Shown here: positions 38,701-52,587 of the stretch, piece after piece
How positions within the stretch are numbered: position 1 is the first letter of the stretch
Layout of the letters: each line of letters opens with the position of its first letter
Assembly: GCF_901709675.1 (NCBI RefSeq)
Contig: NC_051094.1
Coordinates: 6,041,001-6,105,000, forward strand
Length of the DNA stretch: 64,000 nucleotides
Direction: 5' to 3'
Source of the DNA: Syngnathus acus
Lineage: Eukaryota; Chordata; Actinopteri; Syngnathiformes; Syngnathidae
The notes under the pieces: generated by a model
Told to the model about the DNA's origin: nothing
The model's input: only the letters and a program-made list of their open reading frames with translations
The model's database searches: none
Made by a program: the position numbers and the translations under genes

Positions 38701-38706
38701 ATTAAA
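38701..38706 (+). promoter_or_regulatory. otp: Possible otp polyadenylation signal
   Basis: ATTAAA, the common variant hexamer, lies 271 bp after the otp stop, followed by a GT-rich stretch (GGGTTGTTTTGTTTTGGGGG). A second ATTAAA occurs at about 38962, so the 3'UTR could be 0.3 or 0.55 kb. Confidence 0.4.
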
Positions 38707-39624
38707 TATACATTGGGTTGTTTTGTTTTGGGGGTAACCGCCTGTGCGTGGGCCCGCTGCAGCTGCAGGCATGCATTGTGCATGCGTGGGGATTTTACGC
38801 AAGGGGACACTGCACATGCGCTCACTTATACTATACAGTGATCTTTCAGTCTAGACCTAAACTCTGTTTTAGGGTGTTTTTGTGTAGATAACAAAAAAAA
38901 TACATTCTTGTGTGACATGTTTTAACTTATTGTATGTGCTATATTACTTGACACATTTCTTATTAAATGTTTGATCTTACATCGAAATGCATCACATTGA
39001 CAGGTTTGTACCAATTAAAAAAAAAGCAACGAATAAAAGTACTTTTAAAGAATGTCCAAATGTCTCTATTGAATTTGATTCATTGGAGCTCATCTCTACA
39101 ATCTAATGTTGACTTGTATGGCGTGAGCTTTGTTAGTAGTCGTGCATCGGTGAGCTCCAATTTTGAGAATCAGCTTTAGATAACAATGGTGAAATCGCTT
39201 TATTAGAACACCCGCACAATCTCTCCTTAAGAGGTATTAAGTGACGTTTTTTATTTATTGTAGTTTACACATTGGTGATACTGACAGCTCACATTATGGA
39301 CCCATTAACACTGTCAATCTCAAACCATAATAATCAATCATACTGTTCAATGAATACCTCTACTACTATGTCCATCACTGAGCTTGTGAAGGTAGATTTA
39401 TTTCATTTTATTTTATTCAGACTCTATTTTTATAGAGTTAGGGTTAGCGTACAAAAGAACTGTATTTGGGTACTATTTAGTACGGATGGAACCAACCGTG
39501 CAGTATTGTTCCATACAGCACCAAATAAGAACCAAATTATTCCAAGGTATTAAACTCCATAATGAACTATTTGGCTCTTGTGGTGAATGTCGATTTTAAT
39601 CGTCAATACAATCTGGAGCAATAC

Positions 39625-39651
39625 TATTTATTTATTTATTTATTTATTTAT
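39625..39651. repeat. ATTT tetranucleotide microsatellite
   Basis: About six and a half ATTT units. Confidence 0.85.
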
Positions 39652-42114
39652 GTCACCAGCAAAGGCAAAACAAAATGGCTACAATTCAATCAGCTAGACT
39701 TTTTGGTCACTAGGCAACACGTTCTATCAACTGATGCTGTGGGCGGCCATGGCTCAGTTCATAGAGTGGGTTGCCCAGGGACCAAAGGTACGGCTGTTTG
39801 AATATTGGTTCTTTTTCTTTTTGCTTTTGCAGACGAACCAGAAAACACAACAAACCATACTTTTTTTTTCTTTTATAGTAGGGCAAGCTCTTAATTCCAG
39901 TGTTAAGTACAGCAGCCATTTCAATTTGGGGCTAGCTTAGCATTTATCCTGGCTTCTCTGTCTTTTCTCATCATCTCTTCGTGAGTATGGAAATGTAGCT
40001 TATTTTCCACCACGGAGGTGAAGATTACTGACTCGAAAGCAACTTAACAACGTTTAGGTGTACCAGTAGTCAGCCGAAATGGCACAGAGCTTCCCTTGAC
40101 CTCCGACCACCCATGCTAGCAAAGCTTCTTGCATTATCTTTTGGTGGTCAATTCTCAGTTTTACTCTTCAAAGTCAGGCTCAAAATAAAACATTTGAACT
40201 ATGATGCAAAACCGCTTATTTTGAGACTTGCGTACAACATGCGTCTCAAGCTACGTGGTATGTCTTCCCTATAGCTATCTTTATATCAGTAGCTCCATCA
40301 ATTCATACTTCTATCGCTCTTGCTGCCTGTCTGTCTCCCTCTTTCTCTCCCTCTCTCCCACTCATCAGTGCATGAGAAATCACCTAATGAGGAAAGGGTC
40401 GCGCGTTTCCACAAACTCATTAACCTGCGAACGAGTGAGACTAATTGCAGCGTTTGGTTAATGCGATTCCGCATCTGTCGCTGTGCAGCCCAGGCAGGCA
40501 GGCAGGCAGTACCCACGCAGGTCATCTGCAGGGCCCCACTGGATGTGGTGGGCCATGCCCGTGAAGAGCACACTGTGGGCAGATTTAGCATAACATAACG
40601 CTCATATGACACCGCTTCAGCCGGAGGGAGGGGGTTGAGGGTTTGCAGGAAATGTCGCTCTGTTTATTACATTTGTTCAACCATTGTTGTGCGCTACCCT
40701 GCCTGTGAAGCATCTGGTTGTGCACACAGCTGCAACTCGATGATGGAAAGTAACCAAGAACAAACACAATCACAACAAATATAAAATAGGCTCGTTACTT
40801 TTTCAACCTCTGTGGACAAAGCGTAATTAAACTATTTGTTTGTTAGACCTCATCTAGAGATGACCCCGGCACGTGCCTGCTGTAAAAATCAAATGTGGCA
40901 CAAATGTTTGCCCATCCCAGGGTTAAAAAGTGCAAACGTCTTCTATATGTGATCGTGTACCTAATGTCGTGTCCCTTGAGCGTGAGTGTGGAATACCGTC
41001 TGCATCAAGCACATTGAATCCTAATCAGCTGCCGCATGGGGTCTCCGTGCTGTGTCTCATTAGGAATTTGCTGTGCTTATTTTTGTGAGTGTGACGGCAG
41101 AGAGGTTGAGCGAGAGTGAATAGACAGCCCCGGGCAAAGCTGTGTCAGGACAATACATCACAACAACAAAAGGACTAATTAGCAATCAATTACCCGCATG
41201 TTTCTGTCCTGCACCTTTTATGTGGTTAGAGTGGAGAGCAGGTTACCACTCAGCATGACCCATTCACACACACCTACATTTACACACCACCTGCTGCCGG
41301 TGTATGTGCAGGGATGCACTTATTTATTCTGTAACTGGGTGACACGGGCTTTGATACAGGATAATTTTCCAATGAATGCACCCCAAAAAAAAATCTCAGA
41401 CTTAATATTTGCATAGAGGCACACTTTTTTTTTTTTGCATTTCTTAACCTCAAGTTAAAAGTTATGGACTCATCTCTGCTAAGTAGGAAGTGGTGGGAGT
41501 TGGCAGGTGATGAAAATTCAAAAGATAAAAGAATAAAATCATTTTAACTCATGGAGGCAGCAGTTTGATGTGTTCATGGCAAGTGTACACACCACAAACT
41601 GGTTTCCGGATGTCACTTTAAGTGCCTCTTGATCTCCTCGCCAGATACGACATAGGCAGAGAGACTTGCAGTATGTGTGTGTGTCAGTTGTGTGTGTGTG
41701 TGTGGGGGGGGGGTATTATGTTAATTAGCTCCACTGATATGGAACAGTGAGGCAAAAGTGCCGCTCGCTCACAAACTAATTTTCAGAACTAGGCAGATAA
41801 ATTTACTTAGGTGTTTAATTTCACACTTGATGTGTGGGCAGGCACTCCAGAGACCAAACAGCGGTATTTGTATACAAGCAATTAACAAGTCAATTTTCCA
41901 TAATATGTCCCATTTAAAGGGAAAAAAAAAACATTACGATAAAGCCCTCTATTATAAAACCAGGCTCACGGCTACAAGGCGATATCAATTGTGAATATCA
42001 TGCTGTATTTTTTTGTTTCGGGCTGTTGGATGGATGGACGGACAGACAGAACCGTCTTATTGCTTCTCTTCATTTTCATGAAGAATTGTTACATGTAACT
42101 GTTTTCAAGTAGCA

Positions 42115-42140
42115 CCCCCCCCCCCCCCCCCCCCCCCCCC
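42115..42140. repeat. Poly-C homopolymer
   Basis: A run of 26 C followed by an AATAAATAAATAAA stretch. The length is unusual for a C homopolymer and may be imprecise because of sequencing limits. Confidence 0.85.
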
Positions 42141-43762
42141 AATAAATAAATAAAATTAAACAAATGCACATGGTGGCACATGGGGGACCGTGAGGAGGCT
42201 GCGAGGGCCTCTCATGCTAACAAGTCTGCATCTCAACAAGCCCCATCCATCATCATCAATGCTCACATCTGCTCACAGCCTCAGACTTTAATCTCACTGC
42301 CTCCCCCTCCCCATCCTCGCTCCCCCAAGCCTCTACACCCCCTTCCCCCTTCACCTTCTCCACTTCCTTTTTACCTTTCGTCACCTCTCGCAACTCCCAC
42401 CCCAGCCCTCTGCTGAATCTGCATGGAGGGCTTTCTAACGCGTGTGCGTGGATATGTGTGTGTTTTGGTCTCCGCCTTCCTTAGAATCAATATTTAATGA
42501 TGATGTTATCAGTGGTTTTATGTGTAATTTAGCTCGTGTCAGTATGAATGAGACGCTGTCACTTTTCCGTCGTGGAGCATTTATTTTGTGTTAATGGCTG
42601 GCGCCTGGCGGTGTGCGCGAAGCAAAGCCCAGTGGACGTCTGATGCATTTTTGTCTGTGTCACATCCACTTTGCATGGTGGACGTGGGTTGAGTGCCCAC
42701 CTTGCCCACCCAAGCCTTTAAGAGGTCAAGCCCAAAATTAACTCATGTCAGCAACCTTATTGGACACATTTAAAAGGTAGAAAGAATATAGAACATAGAA
42801 TACTTTTTTTTTTTACTCCTTTCCAGAGCCCAACGCATGTAAGCGAACTGAGCAGCTGCTTTGGGCCGCATAACAACCAGAGGACCCCCAAGAGCAATTA
42901 ACAGTCAGGTGGAGTATTTTTTTTTTATTTTCATGATGAAAAACAGAGCAATATAAAATACGTTTTGCACATGTTAAGAGCAAACTATTCCAATTCCTAC
43001 TTGCTTTTCAAAGATTTGTTGTCACTTTTTTCTGGTAATGTTTTATGTGCTTGACATGTTGTTTATTTTATATTTCACAGAAATGAACTGCTGACATATT
43101 TTGCTTTGACCTGCATGCAAAAATTGAGTGAGGAGCGCTGTAAGAAAATTTAACTGAACTCACGTCACAATAAGCAGCATCACTTTGGCAGATGGTGAGC
43201 AATTCTCCATAAGAGTCTTCGAGCTGTTTAATTTCACTCCGCGTTGAAGTTTACTGTGAAACCAAACAAAAAAAAAAAAAAAAACGACACATTGACATGA
43301 CGGAGAGTAGTTGAACGCAAATAGTGGAGCAACACACGTAAACAGACATAAAAAAGACAATACTCACTGTCATGTCTGCTTTAACCTCTGCAAAGAAGCG
43401 CTAAAGATATTGCATTTTACTGAGGAACAAAGACAGTATGTTTGTATTATACTGCCCCCAGGTGGCCAAGGCGCACACACCAGACGGAGCAGCACAGTGT
43501 CCATTGAAGTGAAGCAAAAATGTGGCAAAATGTTGAATTTCTTTTTGACAGTCTCTTCAAGTCGGTGACATTTTCTTGCTATTTCTTTCTTGGTTATTGT
43601 GAGTGGCTTGTTGTCGTCAGAGGCTACTGCTTCTGCATCAGGCCATCTCCTTTTAAAAACATTGCAGGTATATCAAAGCTTGGGCCGTAGAAAACAAGAC
43701 TTTGATGTGACATTTCTTACTGCACAGCCCCTCATTGATTCCCAAATGAAACACAATCCATC

Positions 43763-43794
43763 AAATCAGGTGTTTGCCGGCAAACACCTGATTT
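43763..43794. repeat. Perfect 32-bp palindrome
   Basis: The half AAATCAGGTGTTTGCC is followed with no spacer by its exact reverse complement GGCAAACACCTGATTT. Each half contains the E-box-like CAGGTG and a TGTTTGC forkhead-like core. It lies at the left edge of a repeat-poor block (to about 44110) that looks like a conserved element. Confidence 0.9.
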
Positions 43795-44110
43795 TGACAT
43801 TTCGCCGAGCGCCCGGAGAAGCAGAGGCAATAATTATGACGGCATATTCTCGGCCATTTTTCTCCCAATAACAAGTCATTTTTAATCCAATTAGGGCCCG
43901 CTAACGTGAGAGGCATAATACCGCGGCCCCTGGGACACATGAGAGAATATGCAGGACATTTATCCCGACAGTCAATATTGAATTTCTCAGCAAGCAGCTG
44001 TGCCTGCTCTCGCTGACATTCTCCACCTCTGCACAGTGATCCGTCCTGATTAAAGCGGCTTTTCTACTTCATCAACATTCATTATGTGACCCAGCCATGC
44101 ATGGCTACGC
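43780..44110. promoter_or_regulatory. Candidate conserved noncoding element
   Basis: Balanced, repeat-free block with GCAATAATTATGACGG, CCAATTAGGGCC and CGCTAACGTGAG. No coding potential. A regulatory role is inferred from texture and from its place between two neuroendocrine genes. Confidence 0.35.
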
Positions 44111-45849
44111 GGGCCGGGACTAAACTTACATGCTCTCCATACTGTACATTTGTTGGAAGGTGATATGTCACATTGTTGTTGTTGTCATTAGATGCTACTT
44201 TCTAAACAGTTTTTGCATGTGTTGTGGTGTTCCGCTAAAACTTTCCTATAGTGTAGATTCATGTTTTTTTACACCACCTAAAACAAGTACTTACAGTAGC
44301 TAACTGAGTACCACCGCAATGACAAACATTAAAATACAGTCCCGTAGTAGGCCTAAGTGTCCATCCATAATAAGACAGGTATTATATTATGTTGAAAAAT
44401 AATACCCTGAGTCCTAATTTTTACCAGAGGCAAAATTACAACAGTGTCATCATCATTGTGATATTAAGGACAAAGCACAACGAATAAAGTCAGGTTTTAT
44501 TTCATTTTAACAATTTTCTTACAACATGCCTTTTAATCTCTAAGATAATTAGTTTTAAAACTTGTGTCATGAGTCAAAGACCTCCTGTACTAAATCAGTA
44601 CTCAGAAAAGGTTTACAGCTAAGGTATTTTTCATCATTGTTATTAATTATTATTATTGCAATGATACATTCACTCAGCCCAAGCACAGGAGAAAACTGTG
44701 CTGTTTTTATGATTCATTTTTTAAGCGCTGTGACGTCTTTCATGTCAGCTGCGGTTCAATGTCGACATCTGGTGGCTAGCAGAAGAAAATATTATAGGGC
44801 TTCACAAAATGTATTTGCAGTCGTCATTTTTTTTTTTTAAATAGAGACACGTGATCAATACTGTTGATGTAATCCTGCTATGGAAACATTCAATATCTGG
44901 AGAGTACACAGTAAATGTATTATTATTTTTGTTATTTTTATTATTATTATTATTATTATTATATTTCAGGTTTTTTTTTTAGTCATATATTGAGTCCCTG
45001 CTTTTTTGAAGCTGATTGCACTCAATAAAATTTATGCAAAGCACTGAATCATTGTCAGTGAGTGCATTGATTATGCAATCTAATCAATGTTTATTAGCTC
45101 GGATAGGATGAGAAAAGACTGAAAACAGTCAGAATGATGGAAGGTAAAGACCAAAGACCCACCTGGGACACCATCACAAAGTCGAATGATGTGTTCTAAT
45201 TGTTGTAAGTCCACCCTTCTGTTGTCAAAATGAAATGAAAACATTTTTATTGATTTTTGAATGTAGATTCTTCACTATGCTCAACTCTAACTTAACTGAA
45301 CAAATAAGAGGCTTGACTCGGCTACTACAAAAATCAAAATAACAAATTACAAAAATGGCACCAGGAGGCCTCCCCTGAAGTTGGGAGGTAATTAAAAGAA
45401 GACGGTGTTATCCATCGCTCTTGATTAACACACTTTGAACTAACCACGTTTGGGAGAGGAGGGATGAGGAAGAAAATCCATGCAAGGCTTCGCACTCATC
45501 TCTCTCTGTCTAGTCAGTCCAAACGGGGAGGATCGGCTCATTAGGAACCCCCGCAGGAGATGAATGGGTCAAGTTGCCCTGCATGTGCACTTTTTGTGTG
45601 CGTGTGTGTGCATGTGTGCACAAGCGAGTCAACATGCACCAATCAAGAGACGAGTTCACTAAATGTTCTCTTTCTGCCAGGGAGTAGATGTGTTCAGGAT
45701 GCATGCTGGGATACAAAGGCCCAGACGGGCGCTTCTCTGTCAAGTCAACACTTGTTGCAATTTAACTCCACACATGACGCCATGTTTGGAACATCGAGTC
45801 TGACCACCGTAAGCAATTATTACACACAGTACAAACTACAAACAATCAT

Positions 45850-45999
<150 letters not shown>

Positions 46000-47228
46000 C
46001 TGTAGTAATTGAACAACATTAACAAAGTCTAGTTCTTCATATTGGCCATCAGAGGGCAGCAAATGATCACTTGGACTGGATTTTTTATTATGTATTTTGT
46101 TATTTTTATTATTTTATTTCAAGAAAATATATTTGATTGTGTTTGATTTGTACGCATATAATATATCATATAACATATCATATTGGTCAATTTAACTTTG
46201 ACTGTCCTTTATGCAGATCACTGAATGTACAATAAAGAGACGCCCTGTTTATCATGGAGGTACGTTTCACACCAGGGTTGCAAAATTCCTGGAAGTTAAT
46301 AAAGTATTGTAGTAATAAAGATCTCAAATATTAATTTATATTTGAGCAGAATCATGATGAAAAGTTTACATGCGCGGTCCATTGTCTTGAGCTTCCAGTT
46401 TTTTGAGTTGTGATAGATCGGCAGAGACATCATCTACGCACAAAGGCTTTAAAAGGAACACCAATTAATTTGAGTTGCCCCCCATGGCTTTGAATTGAAG
46501 GTAATACACCTCGAATAGGTCATTGCACACCGAGGGGACAACGTCTCGAAGCCATTGTTGCTCTTTGTTGTACTTTTTATTTTTGGAGCCGGCGTGCGGC
46601 GTTGCAGACCTTCAAAAGTTCAAAGGAAATGTCAGCACTCATTAGAGGATAATTATAGGGCACACGCAGTATTTTGGGGGGATTTTAGATGAATGGGAAC
46701 CGGCGTGTGGCCTCCGTTCCAAACACTGGGCTTGTTGTCAAGTTTGACCTTTCACAATGGATGCTTACAATTAGCCGCATCTAAATGCATGTCATGAATT
46801 GGATGAGAGCAAAGCAATTAGTGACAAAGAAATGGACATTTTCATCTTTCATCATTGTCATCTTTATGAATTCATTTCACACATGTATGAGATATCAAGT
46901 TTATTTCCAACGTTTTTATTTTGGTATTACTGTTCGGAAAAGCAAACTTATCTTTATGAAACAATATTTATTGACCCTTTTTTTAAAATCTTGCACTTGA
47001 CAAGTACTCATTATATAAAAGAAATTAAAACGAATACTAAAACTGACACTGTTTGTGAAGCTTTGGTTAAGAATGAGAAACTATCCTACCTGGAAAAAAT
47101 AAGAAAAGTTTAAATAAGAAATAAACCAAAAAAGATGGTATTGACCATTTGTGCATTTGACAACATCAATTGTGCGAGCCTCACACATGACTCCATGCAG
47201 TGCTGCCGGATGCATGCGACCACTGCAA

Positions 47229-47236
47229 TATAAAAG
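47229..47236 (+). promoter_or_regulatory. crhbp: TATA box of crhbp
   Basis: TATAAAAG lies 75 bp upstream of the start codon at 47304, predicting a transcription start near 47260 and a short 5'UTR of about 45 bp. No other TATA-like element is closer. Confidence 0.6.
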
Positions 47237-47303
47237 CTGCCACGCACGCAGCATCCCCAGCTGTTCTTCTCCTCTCCAAGAGAGACGCACACACATCACC
47301 GGC

Positions 47304-50264
47304 ATGTCTCCATCCGTACGCACGCAACTTCTCTTCCTCCTCCTTTCTCTGTCAGCCCGCACGATGCTCAGCCGCTACATCGAGGTGAGAGCCACCAAGT
47401 AGAATTTTTGCTTGCTTACATGATGATGCCCAAATCTCAAATATGTACTTTCAGGAGGATGCCTCTTCAGATGGATTATATTCTCTCCTCAGTTTGGAGC
47501 AGAAGAGAGAATCCGAAGACTTTGTTTTCAGACGAGATCTCAGTAAGTGGCTTCATTTTGCTGACTGAACGATCCCACGGTCATGTCGGTTGGTTTTGAA
47601 GTGCTTGGCATCATTTTAAGAGCTGTTTTTTAATTTTCAGATTCTTTTATGATGCACATTATTTGAAGATAGTGCCTGGATAGCTTAGAACTATTTAGAA
47701 ATTGCATTTTTCCAAAGAAGATTCCGCTAATAAAGGCCTCCACACTAATAAAATTGACTAAATTCACAGTTTTGGCCTCTATTCAAGAAAATACATTTGT
47801 TATTGTGGTTGGTTGGTCACACAGAGATGGCAAAAGTACTCACACATTGTAGTTTAAGTAAAAGTGTCAAAAAAAACAACAACAAAAAAACAGAAACATT
47901 TTCAAATATTACAATAATGAAGCATTTGTATGTCGTTGCTTGTCACTATTCGAAATGTATTTATTATTTATGGTGAGCTGTTCCTAATTTTTTGGTTGAG
48001 AATTGAATTTACTCAAGCATGTTTTTTTTCCCCCCCTTTTTTTTCATCCGACATCCATTTTGTCAGGATGTCTGGACATGTTGGCCACCGAGGGCCAATT
48101 CACTTTTGTGGCGTCGTCGCCGCCGCAGCAGCCGGCCTGCGCCGCCTTCATCATCGGCGAACCTAGCGAGGTCATCAGCCTGGAGGTGTCTGACATCAAC
48201 ATCGACTGCGACGCCGGCGACTTCATCAAGGTTGACCTCACTCCACAAACACTTAGGCCTACTACGCCATTGTATTTTAATGTTGTTGTTCATTTGATGG
48301 ACATTTCCAGATATTTGATGGCTGGGTCCTGAAGGGGGAGAAGTTCCCCAGCAACCAGGACCACCCGCTGCCTCTTCACCAGCGCTACACAGACATCTGC
48401 TCCTCCACGGCGCCGGGCCACGCCACTCGCTCGTCTCAGAACGTAGCCATGGTCTTCTTCCGCATCCGCAACCCCGACAGCGGTTTCTCTCTCAACGTGA
48501 AGAAGCTGCGTAACCCTTTCCGTGAGTCAATAGAAAAGAAAAAGACGTGGACCAGCAGCCATATGTGTGTGTGTGGGTGTTCCGAGGTTAAGCGAGGGCT
48601 CATTAGTGTACTTGTTGCACATTTTCCGTGTGTGTGTGTATGTGTGTGTGTATTGCAGCATGTAACATCATGTCTCAGAGCCCAGAGGGCAGCTTCACTA
48701 TGGTGATGCCACATCAGCACAGCAATTGCAGCTTCTCCATCATCTACCCGGTGGAGATCCAACTGACACAGCTCAGCCTGGAGCAGGACAAAAGCAACCA
48801 GCTCAGATCCAAGGTCATATGTACATACGTGCTGCATATGCGTAACGTAGGTGTAGGGTTAGGGGTTTGGTGTTGGGATTTGGGGAGCGAGGGTTAGGGG
48901 TTAGGGTTAGCAATTTGGGTTAGGGGGTTAGGTTAGGGTTTGGGGGTCAGGATTAGAAATTGGGGTTACAGTTAGGATTAGGTTTTAGGGTTTTTGGATT
49001 AGGGTTCAGGTTAGGGGTAGGCCTTGTGGTTAGGGTTAGCAGTGAGGGTTCCAAAGTCAGGTTTCCAAGTAGAATTTGTGTTTCAAAGTAGCGTTTTAAA
49101 TTACGGTTCGGGTTTGAAACTACAGTTAGGGTTTCAGAGAAGGATTTCAAAACAGGTTTAGGGTTTCTAAGTAAGGTTCAGATTTAATGTATGGTTTTAA
49201 AGCAATAGCTACCAATATTTTTGTTACTATTTTTCACATCTAAATCATGCCCTAAAAACAGCAAGTTGGCACCCTTCATTTTTTTTTTTACTTACAAAGG
49301 CGAGGCTGTCGTCTGGATGTTCGGGTTCCGGTGACTACGTGGAGCTGCTGGGTGGAAACGGGGTGGACACGTCACGCATGTTCCCCGTTGCTGATCTGTG
49401 TTTTCCTCTCAGTGGACTTGGTAAGTCCATCGGCTCCTTTATTGTGAAAATCACTTCAAAGTTGGCACAAATGAAAGCCAAACTTTGACACCTTGTTGGC
49501 GACACTTTAAAAAGTATTTTATTTTGTGAGCTGATAATTATTAATTATGATTTTTAACATCTGTTCATACTGAATGTTAGTATTATGTTAGTGTTAGTGT
49601 CTGTGGTGTGTCAGAAATGTTCCAGGACACCTTATATGTAAAAAAAAAAAAAAAAAAAAAAAAGTAAAAATGCTCCAGAATATACATTTAACACTTTAAA
49701 GCAAAGTTGCTTCTACATGATACTTTATTTCAGAATGCGACATAGATTTATGGCTCAATGCTTTTGCACTTTCTGCTTGTCAGATTGTTTTTCCACTGTG
49801 TTTGTGTTTCTCCTATTTGTCGAATGTAAATGAGTCCGCTTGTTAGCTTGGTCTCTCCCACAAACTGTCCAAAAATGGCCACAACAAACTCTCGAGCTCA
49901 TTAATCTCAAAACCTGCCAAGTACAAATTTTCCTGTAAAATGATGAATAACTCCTTGTCCCGATTGTTTAGAAAGATTTAACAGGCCCAACTTTAGGTAC
50001 TCCTTCCAACATTTATTTATTCATTCATTCATTTATTTATTTTGTGGTGTAGAACAACACTACATGGTACATAGTGCCAGTGACTGTTATTGTCTGTGTG
50101 GTTCCTCAGCCCAGATGAAAATCGGTTGCGATAACTCGGTGGTGAGGCTGGTGTCCAGTGGGAACTACATCAACCGGGTGTCTTTCCGTTACCGGCTACT
50201 CGAACGTAACGAGATGCCAGAGGCCCACGAGAACAGCCTGGACAACATGTGCAATGTGGAGTGA
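47304..50264 (+). CDS. crhbp: Corticotropin-releasing-hormone-binding protein
   Basis: Seven coding exons: 47304-47384, 47455-47542, 48067-48230, 48311-48521, 48659-48813, 49300-49420, 50110-50264 (stop TGA), giving 324 aa (human 322). The secreted protein binds CRH and urocortin and limits their action. Residues 1 to about 20 form a signal peptide (TQLLFLLLSLSA core). Ten cysteines at 58, 81, 104, 141, 183, 205, 240, 267, 280 and 321 match the five family disulfides, and an N-glycosylation site NCS is at 204-206. Recognisable family blocks include IFDGWVLKGEKFPS, SSQNVAMVFFR, PHQHSNCSFSIIYP, GDYVELLGG and AQMKIGCDNSVVR. All junctions keep frame; the exon 5 donor is the weak GTCATA. Intron 5 carries a telomere-like array. 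The gene follows otp on the same strand and converges with rasgrf2. Confidence 0.97.
48841..49190 (+). repeat. Degenerate telomere-like (TTAGGG) tract in crhbp intron 5
   Basis: From 28 bp after the exon 5 donor, GGGTTAGG-type words recur (GGGTTAGGGGTTAGGGTTAG near 48890-48909) and fade into GGTTTCAAAGTA-type variants toward 49190. The G-rich strand is the + strand, the same as crhbp. It is more decayed than the arrays at 53.3 and 59.4 kb. It occupies most of the intron between exons 5 and 6. Confidence 0.8.
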
Positions 50265-50367
50265 AACACACACAATTTGTAAATACTTTTGTGTACAATA
50301 TGGGCAAAAAAATTATGTGTGTTCCTTACGTGTCCCGCTTTGTATTGACTAGAGCATTTGGAAACTA

Positions 50368-50373
50368 AATAAA
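50368..50373 (+). promoter_or_regulatory. crhbp: crhbp polyadenylation signal
   Basis: AATAAA lies 104 bp after the stop codon, giving a short 3'UTR of about 125 bp. A T-rich element follows at 50395-50404. Confidence 0.65.
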
Positions 50374-50399
50374 AACAACGCATGACAAATCAGATTTTT

Positions 50400-51985
50400 T
50401 TTTAAATCGAGAAATGGCTTTCTTTGCATTGAGAGAACTGCATGTTCTTGTTTTCTACTTCAGGACTTCATGAGTCTAATTTGAATGCAAACAACGATGA
50501 GTCAGCGAATCATTGATATCGTTTGTATGTTTGCATTTCCATTCGAACACTCTGTAGCCATCAGCATCTCATTTTTAATTTGTCCTAATCCGATGTGTGA
50601 ATAGCTTTCGGAGCGGCTGCTCTGAGCCATAATGAAAACGACTTATGATGAGAATTAACATGCATGTTTAATCCTGTTGGTTGTTTATTTGTGACCTCCG
50701 CCAAGTGTACAGTGCGCATGAATGTGCAGCTCTTAATTGGATTACAGCCCATGTGCTTTATTCCCTTCGACATTCCTGCCAAGCGTTTGATCTTCTCCTT
50801 ACGGGGGGGATACATCTCAAACCTGCTCAACGGTGATGATTCAATTACCCACCGGATGTCGTTTTCGCTTGACGTGCAGCAATTTTCACTTTTCATTATT
50901 AGAGGCTGAAGTGCACTTTGGAAGCCGTCGAGGAGAGGGAAATTGGGAGGGAGGGTGATTTAAGTCTCTCCTTGTGATTGTTTATTTTCAGCACTGAGCA
51001 TGTAAGCGGTCAGACATCAACTGTGATGAGCAGTCAGGGTCAGCAAGGCCTTCTCTGCCCGTCAATCGGGATTCAAATCTTGGCCGTGGCATATTAAGTT
51101 CATTGCCATTTTTGACTGGAAACAAAGCCTTAGATGGTCTATTTTATTTATTTTTTTACAAAAAAAAGTCTTACAATACAGGGACAATGAGAAAATGCCA
51201 ATATGTCAGACAGTAATAGCTTGCAGCAACCTTTTTATTTCTTGAAAATGAACTTTCCAACACTGTCTATGTGAGATATTTTGACAAAAAAAATGATCCG
51301 ATACTACTACTACAGATACTTGAAGGCATAAGTTCTTACACTTTCTAAAGCAAGCATCACCAATAAATACTTACCAATTAAAATGTAGTCTTGTGAAAAA
51401 CGAGATGTTTAATTCTTGAAAATGAAATAAAATAAATGGCATATTGAAAAGAAAATGGATGGCATATTAATCAAAATCAACAACAATCACCATGATAAGA
51501 TAATAAACAAGAAACTGAGCGAGTCGGGACATTCATAATCCACGATTAAGAGTAAACGATGAGAGTAAACAGAAACACGCTGACCTTAACCGCTCTGCTG
51601 TTAAATAAACATCTCGGAATTGTTTGTTCTATTGCTGCATTAAACCTTCAATTTTAGCGTCCACCGAAAATCCCGACCTCATCCTGTATTCATTCACGAC
51701 TGATACACTGACGCCCGCGTATGCTTTCTACAGCTCTAATAGCATTAAGACGTCATTAAACTGCTGCCTGAAAAAAAGAGAGAGTAAAAGCTAGGAAGTG
51801 GGATTTAAAAGGAGCATTCAGCCGAATAATTAAAACAGTAATTTCACATGGCAGGACATCTTTATTTATTAACTCGGATACTTATTTCTCCCATGTGAGC
51901 ATAAACAAGATCAACATCGCTAGCATCACTCTGGATCTGTTTATCTTGCTTATTGCATATCAATTATATGGTACGGACATTTAAA
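50400..51985. other. Noncoding interval downstream of crhbp
   Basis: No gene is supported. The segment 50500-50930 is repeat-poor with balanced composition and could be a regulatory element. The rest is AT-rich with A/T runs near 51155-51170 and 51286. Nothing else recognised. Confidence 0.6.
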
Positions 51986-52180
51986 ACTAGGGTCAGAGTT
52001 TCAAACTAGGATTTAAAATTAAGATCAGGGGATGTTTGAGAAAATTGTCAATTTTTGTACATACCCTAACCCTTTGAGACATGTTTGTGATTTAGGGCTA
52101 TATAAATAAACTTGACTTGACTAGGGTTTCAAACTAGGGTTAGGGTTTCATACTAGGATTAGCGTTTTAAAGATGGATTG
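51986..52180 (+). mobile_element. LINE-type tail embedded in GGGTTTCAAACTA repeats
   Basis: The string TTTAGGGCTATATAAATAAAC followed by TTGACTTGAC (about 52094-52124) is a typical 3' terminus of fish non-LTR retrotransposons. It interrupts a tract of CTAGGGTTTCAAACTAGGGTT words resembling the decayed telomere-like tract in crhbp intron 5. Confidence 0.5.
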
Positions 52181-52235
52181 AAGGCCAATATTTGGAAGGA
52201 CAAAGTGGACACCAGGTTAACCTGCAACTGAGATC

Positions 52236-52587
52236 CAATTCCAAAAACAAGGGATAAAACACCAGACAAGTTTTAACAGGTTTTTAATGTTTATTAAAAT
52301 AATAATAAAAGTAAATCTCAAACCTGCAATCTAATGTGAAATTGCAGTAGATATACCTACACATATTGTCACATAAAGCAGTTAACCAAATGTCAGATTT
52401 TTATGTTTTAATTGGCGAATAAAGAAACAAGGAATAAAACACCAGACAAGTTTTTAACATAAATGTTTATTAAAAATAATAATAATATTAAAAGTAAATT
52501 TCAAACCAGAAATCTAATGTGAAATTGCAGTAGATATATTGGATAACAATATTTAGGCGTACGTTATTTAAAAACTACTATAAGTGT
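52236..52587 (+). repeat. Repeat unit R, copy 1, two tandem subunits
   Basis: Two subunits of about 185 bp, each with AAAACACCAGACAAGTTTT, an AATGTTTATTAAAA motif, and GTGAAATTGCAGTAGATAT, lie head to tail (from 52250 and from 52433). The same sequence recurs inverted at 54216-54480 and direct at 55905-56145. The unit has no coding frame and I do not recognise the family. Confidence 0.8.
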
